A stretch of 33,278 bases of DNA from Planctomycetota bacterium (GTDB lineage: Bacteria > Planctomycetota > Uabimicrobiia > Uabimicrobiales > Uabimicrobiaceae), in the NCBI GenBank assembly GCA_029260735.1, contig JAJDCR010000144.1:1-33278 (forward strand). The letters run 5' to 3'. The notes under the pieces are model-generated. The model did no database searches, was not told where the DNA came from, and saw nothing but the letters and a program-made list of their open reading frames with translations. Every line of letters begins with the position of its first letter. Position 1 is the first letter of the stretch. The position numbers and the translations under genes were made by a program. This document shows, one piece after another, positions 1 through 7,086 of the stretch.

Positions 1-520
1 GCACATCTTTTGTTAATTCTTCTTCAAACGATACGTTCTCGCTGGCATTTATTATCACTACTTCTGCTGAAAAATGCTCGCATAGAGAAAATATCAGCTC
101 TGAGCCAAAACGGAGTAAGCGATCTTTATGAGTTATCACCAATCGCCCTACTTCTCTGGAGCATATTCTTTCGATTAACTTCCGTAAACCTTGTTTGTTG
201 TAGTTTAGGCCGGAGCCTAAATCTTTTATTACCTCGTATTCCCAACCATTTACGACACAAAAAGACTCTAGCATTTCTACTTGTCTTTTTAGGTCTTCTT
301 TTTGGTCATGGCTTGATACTCTCGCATAAACTACTGTTGATCGTTTTTCGGGAGCAAATTTTCTTGGAATCACTCCTCTTAGTTTCGCTAAGTCATATCT
401 TCTATGACCGTTAGGAGTTCTTTCTACTTCTATTTTTCCCGCTGCTTCCCATCGGCGAAGAGTATCTATCGATACTCCTAATTCTTTTGCTGCTTGACTT
501 ATTCTTACTTTCATATTCAT
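1..520 (-). CDS. tnpA: IS607-family serine recombinase (TnpA), 3' end cut by window edge
   Basis: The frame is open from an ATG at 520 (second ATG at 514) to the left edge, about 173 codons with no stop. It begins with a MerR-like helix-turn-helix (VSIDTLRRWEAAGKI, then TPNGHRRYD) of the kind that opens IS607 TnpA. A serine-resolvase domain follows, with the catalytic-serine motif VVYARVSSHDQKEDL and the later LVITHKDRLLRFG. It ends with ENVSFEEELTKDV, which in this family lies shortly before the C-terminus, so perhaps 30-40 residues are missing. The enzyme would move the element by site-specific recombination through a serine-DNA intermediate. IS607 elements often carry tnpB after tnpA, which here would lie off the left edge. 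I see no good ribosome binding site. The N-terminal domain and resolvase order make the call firm. Confidence 0.88.
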   Translation of the reverse strand, partial: MNMKVRISQAAKELGVSIDTLRRWEAAGKIEVERTPNGHRRYDLAKLRGVIPRKFAPEKRSTVVYARVSSHDQKEDLKRQVEMLESFCVVNGWEYEVIKDLGSGLNYNKQGLRKLIERICSREVGRLVITHKDRLLRFGSELIFSLCEHFSAEVVIINASENVSFEEELTKDV

Positions 521-528
521 GGCATATA

Positions 529-551
529 ATTCTACTTAAAATAAGTAGAAT
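529..551. repeat. Inverted repeat upstream of the recombinase (possible left-end/operator site)
   Basis: Perfect 10-bp arms ATTCTACTTA (529-538) and TAAGTAGAAT (542-551) are separated by AAA, starting 9 bp before the recombinase start. A half-site-like AATAGAAT recurs at about 564-571. A palindrome directly before tnpA could be the TnpA binding site at the element's left end or an operator for the MerR-like domain. No element boundary is visible, so this is inference. Confidence 0.5.
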
Positions 552-609
552 AGTCAAGGAATAAATAGAATTTTTTTAGCAGTAACTAACCCCACACAAA
601 AAATCACCC

Positions 610-783
610 ATGAAAAACAGCATTTTCTACCAACGAATTCAAACCCTCGCCGATATTTGGGGAAAGCTCTATCTCTTTCATCCTTGCATGATCGAAAAAG
701 GTTTTTCCCCAGAGGAACTTTTTCTGGAAACCTTAGCCCACATTACAGAAGATTTATCTTCAACCCAATGGCAAGAGGATTGA
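610..783 (+). pseudogene. N-terminal fragment resembling S41-family peptidases
   Basis: A 57-codon frame starts at ATG 610 and stops at 781-783. The peptide contains IQTLADIWGKLYLFHP followed by EELFLETLAHI. This resembles the helical N-terminal domain of S41 (tricorn/C-terminal-processing type) peptidases, where a Leu-x-x-(Leu/Val)-Trp-Gly...(Tyr/Phe)-(Phe/Tyr)-His-Pro pattern is typical. Nothing of the catalytic domain follows. The sequence runs straight into a LanM-cyclase fragment at about 785, so the join looks like a deletion or recombination junction. There is no convincing ribosome binding site. The family call rests on one motif stretch only; a remnant of some other protein is possible. 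Confidence 0.45.
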
Positions 784-784
784 G

Positions 785-1257
785 CAGGAAAGAGAGTTGT
801 TCGTGGAAGAAGCCCAAAATTGGCTTGTCTCGGGTTCTATTCCCGAAGAACCTCGCTACTGGACACAGTATTGCCACGGATCAGCCGGTATTGGATTAGG
901 TCGTATAGCTTCCTACTCGATTTCCCAGACCCTTCTCTTCTTCAAGAAGCAGAAATTTCCCTGAAAGCAACCTATGAAAATTTAACATTGCCTTTTGATT
1001 TTCTATGTTGTGGACAAATGGGAAGCTTAGATGTGTTTATTACGGCAGGAGAAAAACTCGATCCCAAGTACAAAAAATGGGCTTGGGATCGAGCTTCTTT
1101 AATCTTAGAGAGAAAAAAACAACTAGGACGATATTTCTTTTCTCCCCAAACCCCGATGGAAGACCCTAGCTTATTCCGTGGGCTTGCCGGGATTGGCTAT
1201 CAACTCTTACGCATACAAAACCCGCAGAAATTTCCCTCTCTGCTTCTTTTGGAGTAA
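785..1257 (+). pseudogene. LanM-type lanthionine cyclase fragment, frameshifted (copy 1)
   Basis: This is a second, damaged copy of the C-terminal half of the cyclase encoded at 2160-3065. It begins abruptly at the codons for QERELFVEEAQNW and keeps the zinc-site motif QYCHGSAGIGLGR. It loses one base near 927 relative to the intact copy (TTTCCCAGACCC against TTTCCCGCGACCC) and continues in another frame with PFDFLCCGQMGSLDVF and the family-typical ending GLAGIGYQLLRI...PSLLLLE. Both the missing N-terminus and the frameshift argue against function. Its stop lies 12 bp from the stop of the convergent precursor gene, exactly the arrangement seen in copy 2, so cyclase piece and precursor were duplicated together. 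Confidence 0.85.
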
Positions 1258-1269
1258 TCGAGAGCTCTA

Positions 1270-1788
1270 TTAACCTAAGCATCCCGGATTGGCCTCTCCT
1301 TGGGTCGCACTAGATTTTCCTCCTGCGATCATTGATAGTTCGTTCTCGCTAAGCTCAGCCTCTTCTCCTAAAGCGGGAATCGGCAGATGGCATTTGGATT
1401 TGGTATCTTCGAGGATTATGATATCCACAGTATCCCACCATGTTACTTCAGGAAAATTCTTTTGCAATACTTGTGAGGGATTCGCCTTTAGTTCATTTCG
1501 AAAAGACGTATCGGTTCCTGCTTTTGTTAAGAAATCTATAATGGAGCGGACGGATTCTGGTACTTCCATCTCTTCTTGAAAATTTCCTTTGAGGTAAGGA
1601 ATAGGGATGTGATAGGTATTTTTTTGCTCTTGGACGACTTCCACTTCTAAGCTAGAGTCGATCCCTAATTTTTCTTGGTACCACTGAGGATTCTCGATAA
1701 TTTTTTCTCGTAAATCACTATCTTGGCCCATCTCTTGGTTATATTCTAGTTGCTTTAATAGTACATTGATCCAGGTTAATTTATCCAT
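1270..1788 (-). CDS. Lanthipeptide precursor with duplicated NHLP-type leader (copy 1)
   Basis: This 172-aa peptide is inferred to be a ribosomally made substrate for a class II lanthionine synthetase. Residues 1-157 form the leader, ending in ELSENELSMIAGG. The Gly-Gly after a Glu/Leu-rich helix is the classic cleavage site of nitrile-hydratase-leader (NHLP) precursors. The core is KSSATQGEANPGCLG: Ser/Thr to dehydrate and one Cys to form a thioether. The leader holds two related segments, about 25-68 and 96-141. Each has an (L/F)R..., an Asn-Pro, a beta-like V/I-rich stretch and a H-(I/L)-P-I-P ending. The ATG at 1788 is preferred over a start 63 nt upstream because the AAGGA 8 nt before it and the start residues MDKLTW match copy 2. 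No complete LanM, protease or exporter is in the window. The same leader with a different core in copy 2 makes the RiPP call strong. Confidence 0.82.
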   Translation of the reverse strand: MDKLTWINVLLKQLEYNQEMGQDSDLREKIIENPQWYQEKLGIDSSLEVEVVQEQKNTYHIPIPYLKGNFQEEMEVPESVRSIIDFLTKAGTDTSFRNELKANPSQVLQKNFPEVTWWDTVDIIILEDTKSKCHLPIPALGEEAELSENELSMIAGGKSSATQGEANPGCLG

Positions 1789-2159
1789 AGGGTGTTTCCT
1801 TACTTTACTTGTTAATGGACTTAGATAGGTTGACTTAACTTGAGGAGACATAGACGAATCTTAGCGAAATTTTAATATATTTTGTCTTAATTTTACCTTG
1901 TTTATTCCTTAAAATCAAACATTTTGTTTTTTTGGTTTTTTTGTAGTCGCTTTTGATGATAGCAATACTTTTTTTCATGCCTTAGCCAAACAAGGGAAAT
2001 ATTTCAAGGAATAACCTTTCTCTTAGTTCATAGAGGAAATCTTTCCTGGCGTGGTTAAGCTGATTGAGAGTAGATGTATTAAAAATATTGAGGCAAGCGG
2101 TTTTTGATTCTGGTTGGATGTAGAAAAAAGATAAAAAACTCACTTAGCTTAAGCCAGTT
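1789..2159. other. Intergenic region between the two lanthipeptide modules
   Basis: This AT-rich, 371-bp gap holds the ribosome binding site and a candidate promoter for precursor 1 on the minus strand, then sequence with no convincing gene up to the cyclase reading frame. Unlike the modules on either side, it shows no obvious counterpart upstream of precursor 2, so the duplication ended near the precursor ribosome binding site. Confidence 0.5.
1890..1918 (-). promoter_or_regulatory. Candidate promoter for precursor 1
   Basis: On the minus strand, TTGATT (1918-1913) and TAAAAT (1895-1890) are separated by 17 nt, about 100 nt before the precursor ATG. The match to the sigma-70 consensus is only moderate and the region is AT-rich, so a chance match is possible. 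Confidence 0.38.
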
Positions 2160-3065
2160 TTGAGAAAATTTACTTTGGTGTTGATACATTTTGCCAAGAA
2201 AAATCAGTGCCAGGGAGAATCAAGGGGAGAATCAGGGGAGAATCAAGGGGAAAATCAGAAAATCAGTGCCAGGCAAGAAATTCAGGAAGCTCAGAAAATT
2301 GCAGAACAAATTCCTTTTTCTCAGCTTAAGCCGATCAATAGCTTGGATGTGGGAGATGGATGGGCAGGAATTCTTCTTGTGTGGCTGGCTCTTTATGAAG
2401 AAAGCTCTCATGAAAAATTTTTAGACCAGGCCAAAGAGATCGGAAAACGTCTTCTTGTAGAGAAAGATAAGATAGAAAATCCTTGCTCCGGCTTTTTTCA
2501 CGGTTATGCGGGGATGTCCTATGCCTTGTTTCGCCTTTACAAACTCACCCAAGATCCCATTTTCTATGAACAGGCTCTATATTGGGTTAACCAAGAAAGA
2601 GAGTTGTTCGTAGAAGAAGCCCAAAATTGGCTTGTCTCGGGCTCTACTCCAGAAGAACCTCGCTACTGGACACAGTACTGTCACGGATCAGCTGGCATTG
2701 GATTAGGTCGTTTAGCTTCCTTTTCTATTTCCCGCGACCCTTCCCTTCTTCAAGAAGCAGAAATTGCTTTGAAAACAACCTATGAAGATTTAGCATTGCC
2801 TTTTGATTTTCTCTGCTGTGGACAAATGGGAAGTTTGGATGTGTTCATTACGGCAGGAGAAAAACTCGACCCCAAGTACAATAAGTGGGCTTGGAACCGA
2901 GCTTCTCTGATTTTAGAGAGAAAAAAACAACTAGGGCGATTTTCCTTTTCTCCCCAAATTCCGATAGAAGACCCTAGCTTATTCCGAGGACTTGCTGGGA
3001 TTGGCTATCAGCTCTTACGCTTGCAAAGTCCACGGAAGTTTCCTTCTTTGCTGCTTTTGGAGTGA
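2160..3065 (+). CDS. LanM-type lanthionine cyclase domain lacking the dehydratase part (copy 2)
   Basis: An open frame of 301 codons (TTG start, uncertain) carries an essentially complete LanC-like cyclase domain, from SLDVGDGWAGILLVWLAL through GFFHGYAGMSYALFRL, YCHGSAGIGLGR, LCCGQMGSLD and GLAGIGYQLLRL to a C-terminal PSLLLLE. The CHG cysteine and the Cys-Cys of CCG match the three-cysteine zinc site of the ProcM-like subgroup of class II synthetases. Such enzymes are normally about 900-1100 aa with an N-terminal dehydratase; here that part is absent. The first 40 or so residues are instead encoded partly by a Gly-Glu-Asn-Gln minisatellite. It may be a decayed LanM or a stand-alone cyclase. 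The damaged sister copy favours decay, but the frame is intact and all cyclase motifs survive. It faces precursor 2 tail to tail with 9 bp between stops. Confidence 0.72.
   Translation: MRKFTLVLIHFAKKNQCQGESRGESGENQGENQKISARQEIQEAQKIAEQIPFSQLKPINSLDVGDGWAGILLVWLALYEESSHEKFLDQAKEIGKRLLVEKDKIENPCSGFFHGYAGMSYALFRLYKLTQDPIFYEQALYWVNQERELFVEEAQNWLVSGSTPEEPRYWTQYCHGSAGIGLGRLASFSISRDPSLLQEAEIALKTTYEDLALPFDFLCCGQMGSLDVFITAGEKLDPKYNKWAWNRASLILERKKQLGRFSFSPQIPIEDPSLFRGLAGIGYQLLRLQSPRKFPSLLLLE
2200..2273 (+). repeat. Short tandem repeat flanked by a direct repeat
   Basis: Units of 11-12 nt (GGGGAGAATCA with or without an extra A) are repeated about four times between 2212 and 2250. They lie inside a pair of exact 15-nt direct repeats, AAAATCAGTGCCAGG, at 2200-2214 and 2259-2273. 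The array lies in the first 40 codons of the cyclase frame and encodes alternating Gly/Glu/Asn/Gln. It looks like slippage-generated filler at a broken gene start rather than cyclase sequence. Confidence 0.7.
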
Positions 3066-3074
3066 GTAACAGCT

Positions 3075-3587
3075 CTAGAAGCATAACGCCGCATCTGTCT
3101 CGACGGCACGAGAGGCTCCTCCTGCGATCATGGATAGTTCGTTCTCGCTAAGTTCAGCCTCTTCTCCTAAAGCCGGGATGGGCAGATGGCATTTTGAGTT
3201 GGTATCTTCGAGGATTATAATGTCTACAGTGTTCCACCATGTTACTTCAGGAAAACTCTTTTGCAATACTTGTGAGGGGTTAGCTTTTAATTCATCGCGA
3301 AAAGATGTATCCGTCCCTGCTTTTGTTAAGAAATCTATGATGGAACGGACGGATGCTGGTACTTCGACCTCTTCTTCAAGATTTCCTTTGAGGTAGGGAA
3401 CAGGGATGTGATAGGTATTTTTTTGTTCTTGGACTATTTCTACTTCTAAGCTAGAGTCGATTCCCAATTTTTCTTGGTACCACTGAGGATTCTCGATAAT
3501 TTTTTCTCGTAAATCACTATCTTGGCCCATTTCTCGGTTATATTCTAGTTGCTTTAATAGCACATTGATCCAGGTTAATTTATCCAT
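3075..3587 (-). CDS. Lanthipeptide precursor with duplicated NHLP-type leader (copy 2)
   Basis: This is a 170-aa paralogue of the precursor at 1270-1788. The 157-residue leader aligns without gaps and differs at 11 positions, including Q18R, V51I, I63V and K130N. It ends in the same ELSENELSMIAGG. The core after Gly-Gly is ASRAVETDAALCF, unlike the other core in length and sequence but again with Ser, Thr and a single late Cys suited to a thioether ring. A conserved leader with a hypervariable core is the hallmark of natural combinatorial lanthipeptide families such as prochlorosins. The start is ATG 3587, with AAGGA 9 nt upstream and a good promoter further up. A leader cysteine at residue 133 (SKCHLPIP) is kept in both paralogues and could be a trap for misfolding or have a separate role. 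Confidence 0.84.
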   Translation of the reverse strand: MDKLTWINVLLKQLEYNREMGQDSDLREKIIENPQWYQEKLGIDSSLEVEIVQEQKNTYHIPVPYLKGNLEEEVEVPASVRSIIDFLTKAGTDTSFRDELKANPSQVLQKSFPEVTWWNTVDIIILEDTNSKCHLPIPALGEEAELSENELSMIAGGASRAVETDAALCF

Positions 3588-3877
3588 AAGTGTATTTCCT
3601 TATAACTGATTTATGAATAGGTAATTTTTGTGTGCCTCAGAATCATTTAGCATACTTTTATTTTTTATTATATAGCCTATAGTTTTAAATTTCAAATAAT
3701 TTTTCAATATATGGATATGCAAAAAGCATTGTAATTAATCATCTGGAAGACGATATGAGTCTTGTAATTGAAATATAGATAAGATAAGATAAAGTGGTCT
3801 AAGTACATTGGCATTATTTAGCAATTGGAATTTGCTGTGTGTAGCAATGAATTCCCCCATTGGCATTAGAAATAGCG
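3588..3877. other. Intergenic region between precursor 2 and argH
   Basis: This AT-rich gap holds the ribosome binding site and promoter of precursor 2. At 3778-3793 there is a GATAA-type run (ATAGATAAGATAAGATAAAG), and ATTGGCATTA occurs twice near 3808 and 3858. No convincing terminator for the argH end of the arginine cluster is visible. Confidence 0.45.
3667..3695 (-). promoter_or_regulatory. Promoter for precursor 2
   Basis: On the minus strand, TTGAAA (3695-3690), a 17-nt spacer and a perfect TATAAT (3672-3667) give a strong sigma-70-like promoter about 80 nt before the precursor ATG. It is not conserved at precursor 1, so the two cores may be expressed differently. Confidence 0.6.
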
Positions 3878-5227
3878 TTAGACTTTATCGTTGGTCAGCA
3901 ATTCCAAACGAGCTTTTTCTATTTTGGCAAAAGGGAATTGCTCCAATACCTTCTTCATCTCTTCGCGAACTTCTTTGTGACAAAGGTTTCCTATGCTTCC
4001 TTCATGGGTATGCTTAATCTCCTTTGGGGCTTGAAAGTCTTTTTGGGCGATCATTTCGCCGACCTTTTGGTAAGCATCTCGAAAAGGGGTTCCTTCTAAG
4101 ACCATCTGATTAACCACTTCGACACTATAGAGATAGAGATACTTTTCTTCGTCTAGAATATTCTCCCGGATCTGAACACGCTCTAGCATGTAGCCCATCA
4201 TTTCAAGACAAGAGTTAATCTCCGCGAAGGCGGGAAAAAAGCTCTCTTTGATCAGTTGCATTTCTCGGTGGTAGCCGGAGGGGAGATTGGCGGTGAGTAG
4301 AGTAATTTGTTGAGGTAAGCCTTGGATAAGATTGCATTTTCCTCGCATGATTTCAAGGACGTCAGGGTTTTTTTTGTGGGGCATGATGCTTGATCCGGTG
4401 GTAAGCTCGTCAGGGAAACTAAGGAAGGCAAAGTTTTGGCTCATGTATAGACATATGTCCATAGCCATTTTGCCTAGGGTACTTGCGATACTGGCTAAGG
4501 CCATGCTGACGACTTTTTCGGTTTTTCCTCGGCTCATTTGAGCGTAAACGACGTTGTAGTGGAGGGTGTCGAAGCCAAGGAGCTGGGTGGTTAGGGTTCG
4601 GTTTAAGGGAAAAGATGATCCGTAGCCGGCGGCACTTCCGAGAGGATTTTTGTTGGTTACTTGAAAGGCGGCTTGAAGAAGGATTAGATCATCCACTAAA
4701 CTTTCGGCGTAGGCTCCAAACCATAGACCAAAGGAAGAGGGCATAGCTACTTGGAGATGAGTGTAGCCCGGAAGAAGAACATCGGCATATTTTTCACTTA
4801 GACTGATGAGTTGCTCAAAGAGTGTATTGGTTTGGTGAACGGTTTTCGTTAGGCTCTCGCGAATGAAAAGTTTTAGATCCACGAGGACTTGGTCGTTGCG
4901 CGATCGACCGCTGTGGATTTTTTTGCCGACTTCTCCTAGTCGTCTGGTTAAAAGAACCTCTACTTGGGAATGGACATCTTCGACCCCTTCTTCTATTTGG
5001 AACTGACCAGCTTCGATTTCTTGGTAGATTTTGATGAGCTCGGCTTGGAGCTGTTTGTGCTCGGCCTCGGTGAGTAAGTCAATGCTGGTGAGCATTTTTG
5101 TGTGGGCCAAAGAACCAAGGACGTCAAAAGGAGCTAAATGTATGTCCCAGTGGGCGTCTTGCCCGACGGTGAACTCTTCGACTTTTTTTTCGATATCATA
5201 ACTTTTTTGCCAGAGTTTTTGTTTCAT
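3878..5227 (-). CDS. argH: Argininosuccinate lyase
   Basis: This 449-aa enzyme splits argininosuccinate into arginine and fumarate, the last step of the pathway. It carries the fumarase/aspartase superfamily signature GSSIMPHKKNPD, the HSGRSRNDQ substrate loop and the LPGYTHLQ motif. The start MKQKLWQKSYDIEKKV and the AAGGA 8 nt upstream support ATG 5227. It is the last gene of the cluster, 8 bp after the argE-like gene. The sequence style resembles Bacteroidota ArgH as I remember it. All active-site signatures appear intact and the length is normal. Confidence 0.95.
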   Translation of the reverse strand: MKQKLWQKSYDIEKKVEEFTVGQDAHWDIHLAPFDVLGSLAHTKMLTSIDLLTEAEHKQLQAELIKIYQEIEAGQFQIEEGVEDVHSQVEVLLTRRLGEVGKKIHSGRSRNDQVLVDLKLFIRESLTKTVHQTNTLFEQLISLSEKYADVLLPGYTHLQVAMPSSFGLWFGAYAESLVDDLILLQAAFQVTNKNPLGSAAGYGSSFPLNRTLTTQLLGFDTLHYNVVYAQMSRGKTEKVVSMALASIASTLGKMAMDICLYMSQNFAFLSFPDELTTGSSIMPHKKNPDVLEIMRGKCNLIQGLPQQITLLTANLPSGYHREMQLIKESFFPAFAEINSCLEMMGYMLERVQIRENILDEEKYLYLYSVEVVNQMVLEGTPFRDAYQKVGEMIAQKDFQAPKEIKHTHEGSIGNLCHKEVREEMKKVLEQFPFAKIEKARLELLTNDKV

Positions 5228-5235
5228 GGTTTTCC

Positions 5236-6291
5236 TTAGAGCATTTCTTGTAGTATTGCAATGTAGCGGGGAATAGCGTTTTCAATTTCTTTTAGGTAGA
5301 TGAATTCATCGGCACTGTGAGAGCGTTCCGATTTTCCGGGCCCCATTTTGAGAGAGGGGCAAGAGAGAAGAGCTTGGTCAGAAAGGGTGGCTGAGCCAAA
5401 AGCTTTTGCTCCTTGTTTTTCAGCGGCTAGAACGACCGGATGTTCCTGGTCGATCCGAGACGGTTTAAGGCGAGTGGAACGAGGAGTTACCTGAGAGGAG
5501 ATATTTTCTCGTATAATTTGTAAAACTTCCTCGTGTTGATAAGCCTCGGTTACTCGGACGTCTATAACAAAGTGGCATTCCGCAGGGACAACATTATGCT
5601 GACTCCCTGCTTGGATCATCGTTAGGCTCATTTTGGTTTTTCCGAGAAAAGGAGAAACTTTCTCAAAACGGTAGTTTTGAAACCACTGAATATCGGAAAG
5701 AGCGAGATAAATGGCATTCATTCCCTCTTCCCGAGCGGCATGGCCAGCCTCCCCGTAGCTTACTCCATCTAAAACCATAAGTCCTTTTTCGGCAATAGCG
5801 GCATCCATTTCCGTCGGTTCACCGACAAGAGCAAAGGAGAGAGGGCCTAGTTTAGGAAGAATCGACTCTATTCCTTTTTTTCCCGATATTTCTTCTTCCG
5901 CACTTGCTGCCATAATTAAGTTATAGTTTAGGTTCTCTTGTCGATAGAAGAAAGCAAACGTTGTCAGCAGAGAAACTAAGCTGGCTCCGGCATCATTACT
6001 TCCTAAGCCAAATAATTTACCTTCCTCTATTTGAGGGCTAAAGGGATCTCGCTTGTAGCCTGGGTTAGGCCCAACGGTATCATGATGAGAATTCAAGAGT
6101 ATGGTCGGTTTTTTCTCGTCAAAAAACTTGTTTTTGGCCCAAACATTGTTATCTTGCCTTAGATAGGGAATAGAAGCGGAGCGAAAAAAATCTTCGATAA
6201 TCTCTGCGGTTTTTTCTTCCTCTTTGCTAAAAGAGGGAGTGGCAATGAGTCTTTTTAATAGGTCTATTGCTTTTTCAATTTGTTCTGGCAT
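5236..6291 (-). CDS. argE: M20-family deacylase, probable N-acyl-citrulline/ornithine deacylase
   Basis: This 351-aa zinc hydrolase of the M20 (ArgE/DapE/LysK) family has metal-site motifs NSHHDTV (His69, Asp71), GSNDAGAS (Asp100) and AEEE (about 131-134). It also has the dimerization-domain stretch GEAGHAAREEGMNAI and the late SERSHSADEF. Next to an acyl-ornithine carbamoyltransferase its likely substrate is N-acyl-citrulline, removing the acyl group just before argininosuccinate synthesis; this is inferred from context. It closely resembles the M20 protein of Bacteroidota arginine operons as I remember it. Its ATG is 6 bp from the argB stop, so translation is probably coupled. Confidence 0.85.
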   Translation of the reverse strand: MPEQIEKAIDLLKRLIATPSFSKEEEKTAEIIEDFFRSASIPYLRQDNNVWAKNKFFDEKKPTILLNSHHDTVGPNPGYKRDPFSPQIEEGKLFGLGSNDAGASLVSLLTTFAFFYRQENLNYNLIMAASAEEEISGKKGIESILPKLGPLSFALVGEPTEMDAAIAEKGLMVLDGVSYGEAGHAAREEGMNAIYLALSDIQWFQNYRFEKVSPFLGKTKMSLTMIQAGSQHNVVPAECHFVIDVRVTEAYQHEEVLQIIRENISSQVTPRSTRLKPSRIDQEHPVVLAAEKQGAKAFGSATLSDQALLSCPSLKMGPGKSERSHSADEFIYLKEIENAIPRYIAILQEML

Positions 6292-6297
6292 CTGTTT

Positions 6298-7086
6298 TTA
6301 ACCTCGTAGACAAGTGCCACTTTCTTTTTCTCCTGAAAGAAGAGAGGAAAGTTTTTTGGCATGACAGATATGAACGGACTCTACCCCCTGAGCAATAGCA
6401 GCAAAGCAGTTATCTACTTTAGGAATCATCCCTCCCGAAATGATTTTTTCTTGCTTGAGCCGGGAGTAGCTTGTGGGCGTTACTTCAGATAAAAGAGAGG
6501 AAGGGTCTTTCGGATCTCTGAGAATTCCTGGTAGCTCAAAACAATAGATAAGCTTTACTCTAAATTGAGAGGCCAGGGCTGTGGCTAAGGAAGAAGCTAT
6601 CGTGTCGGCGTTGGTATTAAAAAGTTGCCCCTGCCCATCGTGAGTGAGAGGGCAGACTACGGGGCAGTATCCTGCTTGGAGAAGCGTTGTCAAAAAAGAA
6701 GTGTTGATCTCGACAACATCCCCAACAAAACCATAGTCAACTTCTCCGATGGGGCGACGCTTGGCCCGAATTAAGTTTCCATCAGCTCCGCTTAAACCTA
6801 GAGCAGAAACATCCCTTGCTTGTAACTTGGCCACTAAATTTTTATTGATTAGACCTCCATAGACCATTGTGACCACATTCAGAGTATCTTTGTCGGTCAG
6901 ACGACGGCCTTCGATCACTTGGGGAGTAATATCTAGCTTTTGACTGACCTGGCTAGCAACTTTACCCCCTCCGTGAACTAAAATAAAAGGAGCAGGGATC
7001 AGAGATAGGCTATCTAAAAATTTTAAGAGAAGCTCTTCTTGGTCGATAACGTTACCGCCTATTTTGATGACTAATAACTCTTCCAT
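6298..7086 (-). CDS. argB: N-acetylglutamate kinase
   Basis: This 262-aa amino-acid kinase phosphorylates the gamma-carboxylate of N-acylglutamate. It shows the nucleotide-binding start VIKIGGNVID, the substrate loop ILVHGGGK, GRRLTDKDTL, the FNTNADTIA segment and the C-terminal ISGGMIPKVDNC. The length is typical of the short, probably arginine-insensitive form without the long N-terminal helix. Its ATG overlaps the argF' stop by one base (TAATG), which indicates coupled translation. Confidence 0.93.
   Translation of the reverse strand: MEELLVIKIGGNVIDQEELLLKFLDSLSLIPAPFILVHGGGKVASQVSQKLDITPQVIEGRRLTDKDTLNVVTMVYGGLINKNLVAKLQARDVSALGLSGADGNLIRAKRRPIGEVDYGFVGDVVEINTSFLTTLLQAGYCPVVCPLTHDGQGQLFNTNADTIASSLATALASQFRVKLIYCFELPGILRDPKDPSSLLSEVTPTSYSRLKQEKIISGGMIPKVDNCFAAIAQGVESVHICHAKKLSSLLSGEKESGTCLRG

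Noticed and set aside
10..414. Open frame on the + strand at the left edge
   Set aside because: It is the antisense of the IS607 recombinase, whose HTH and serine motifs are unmistakable on the - strand.
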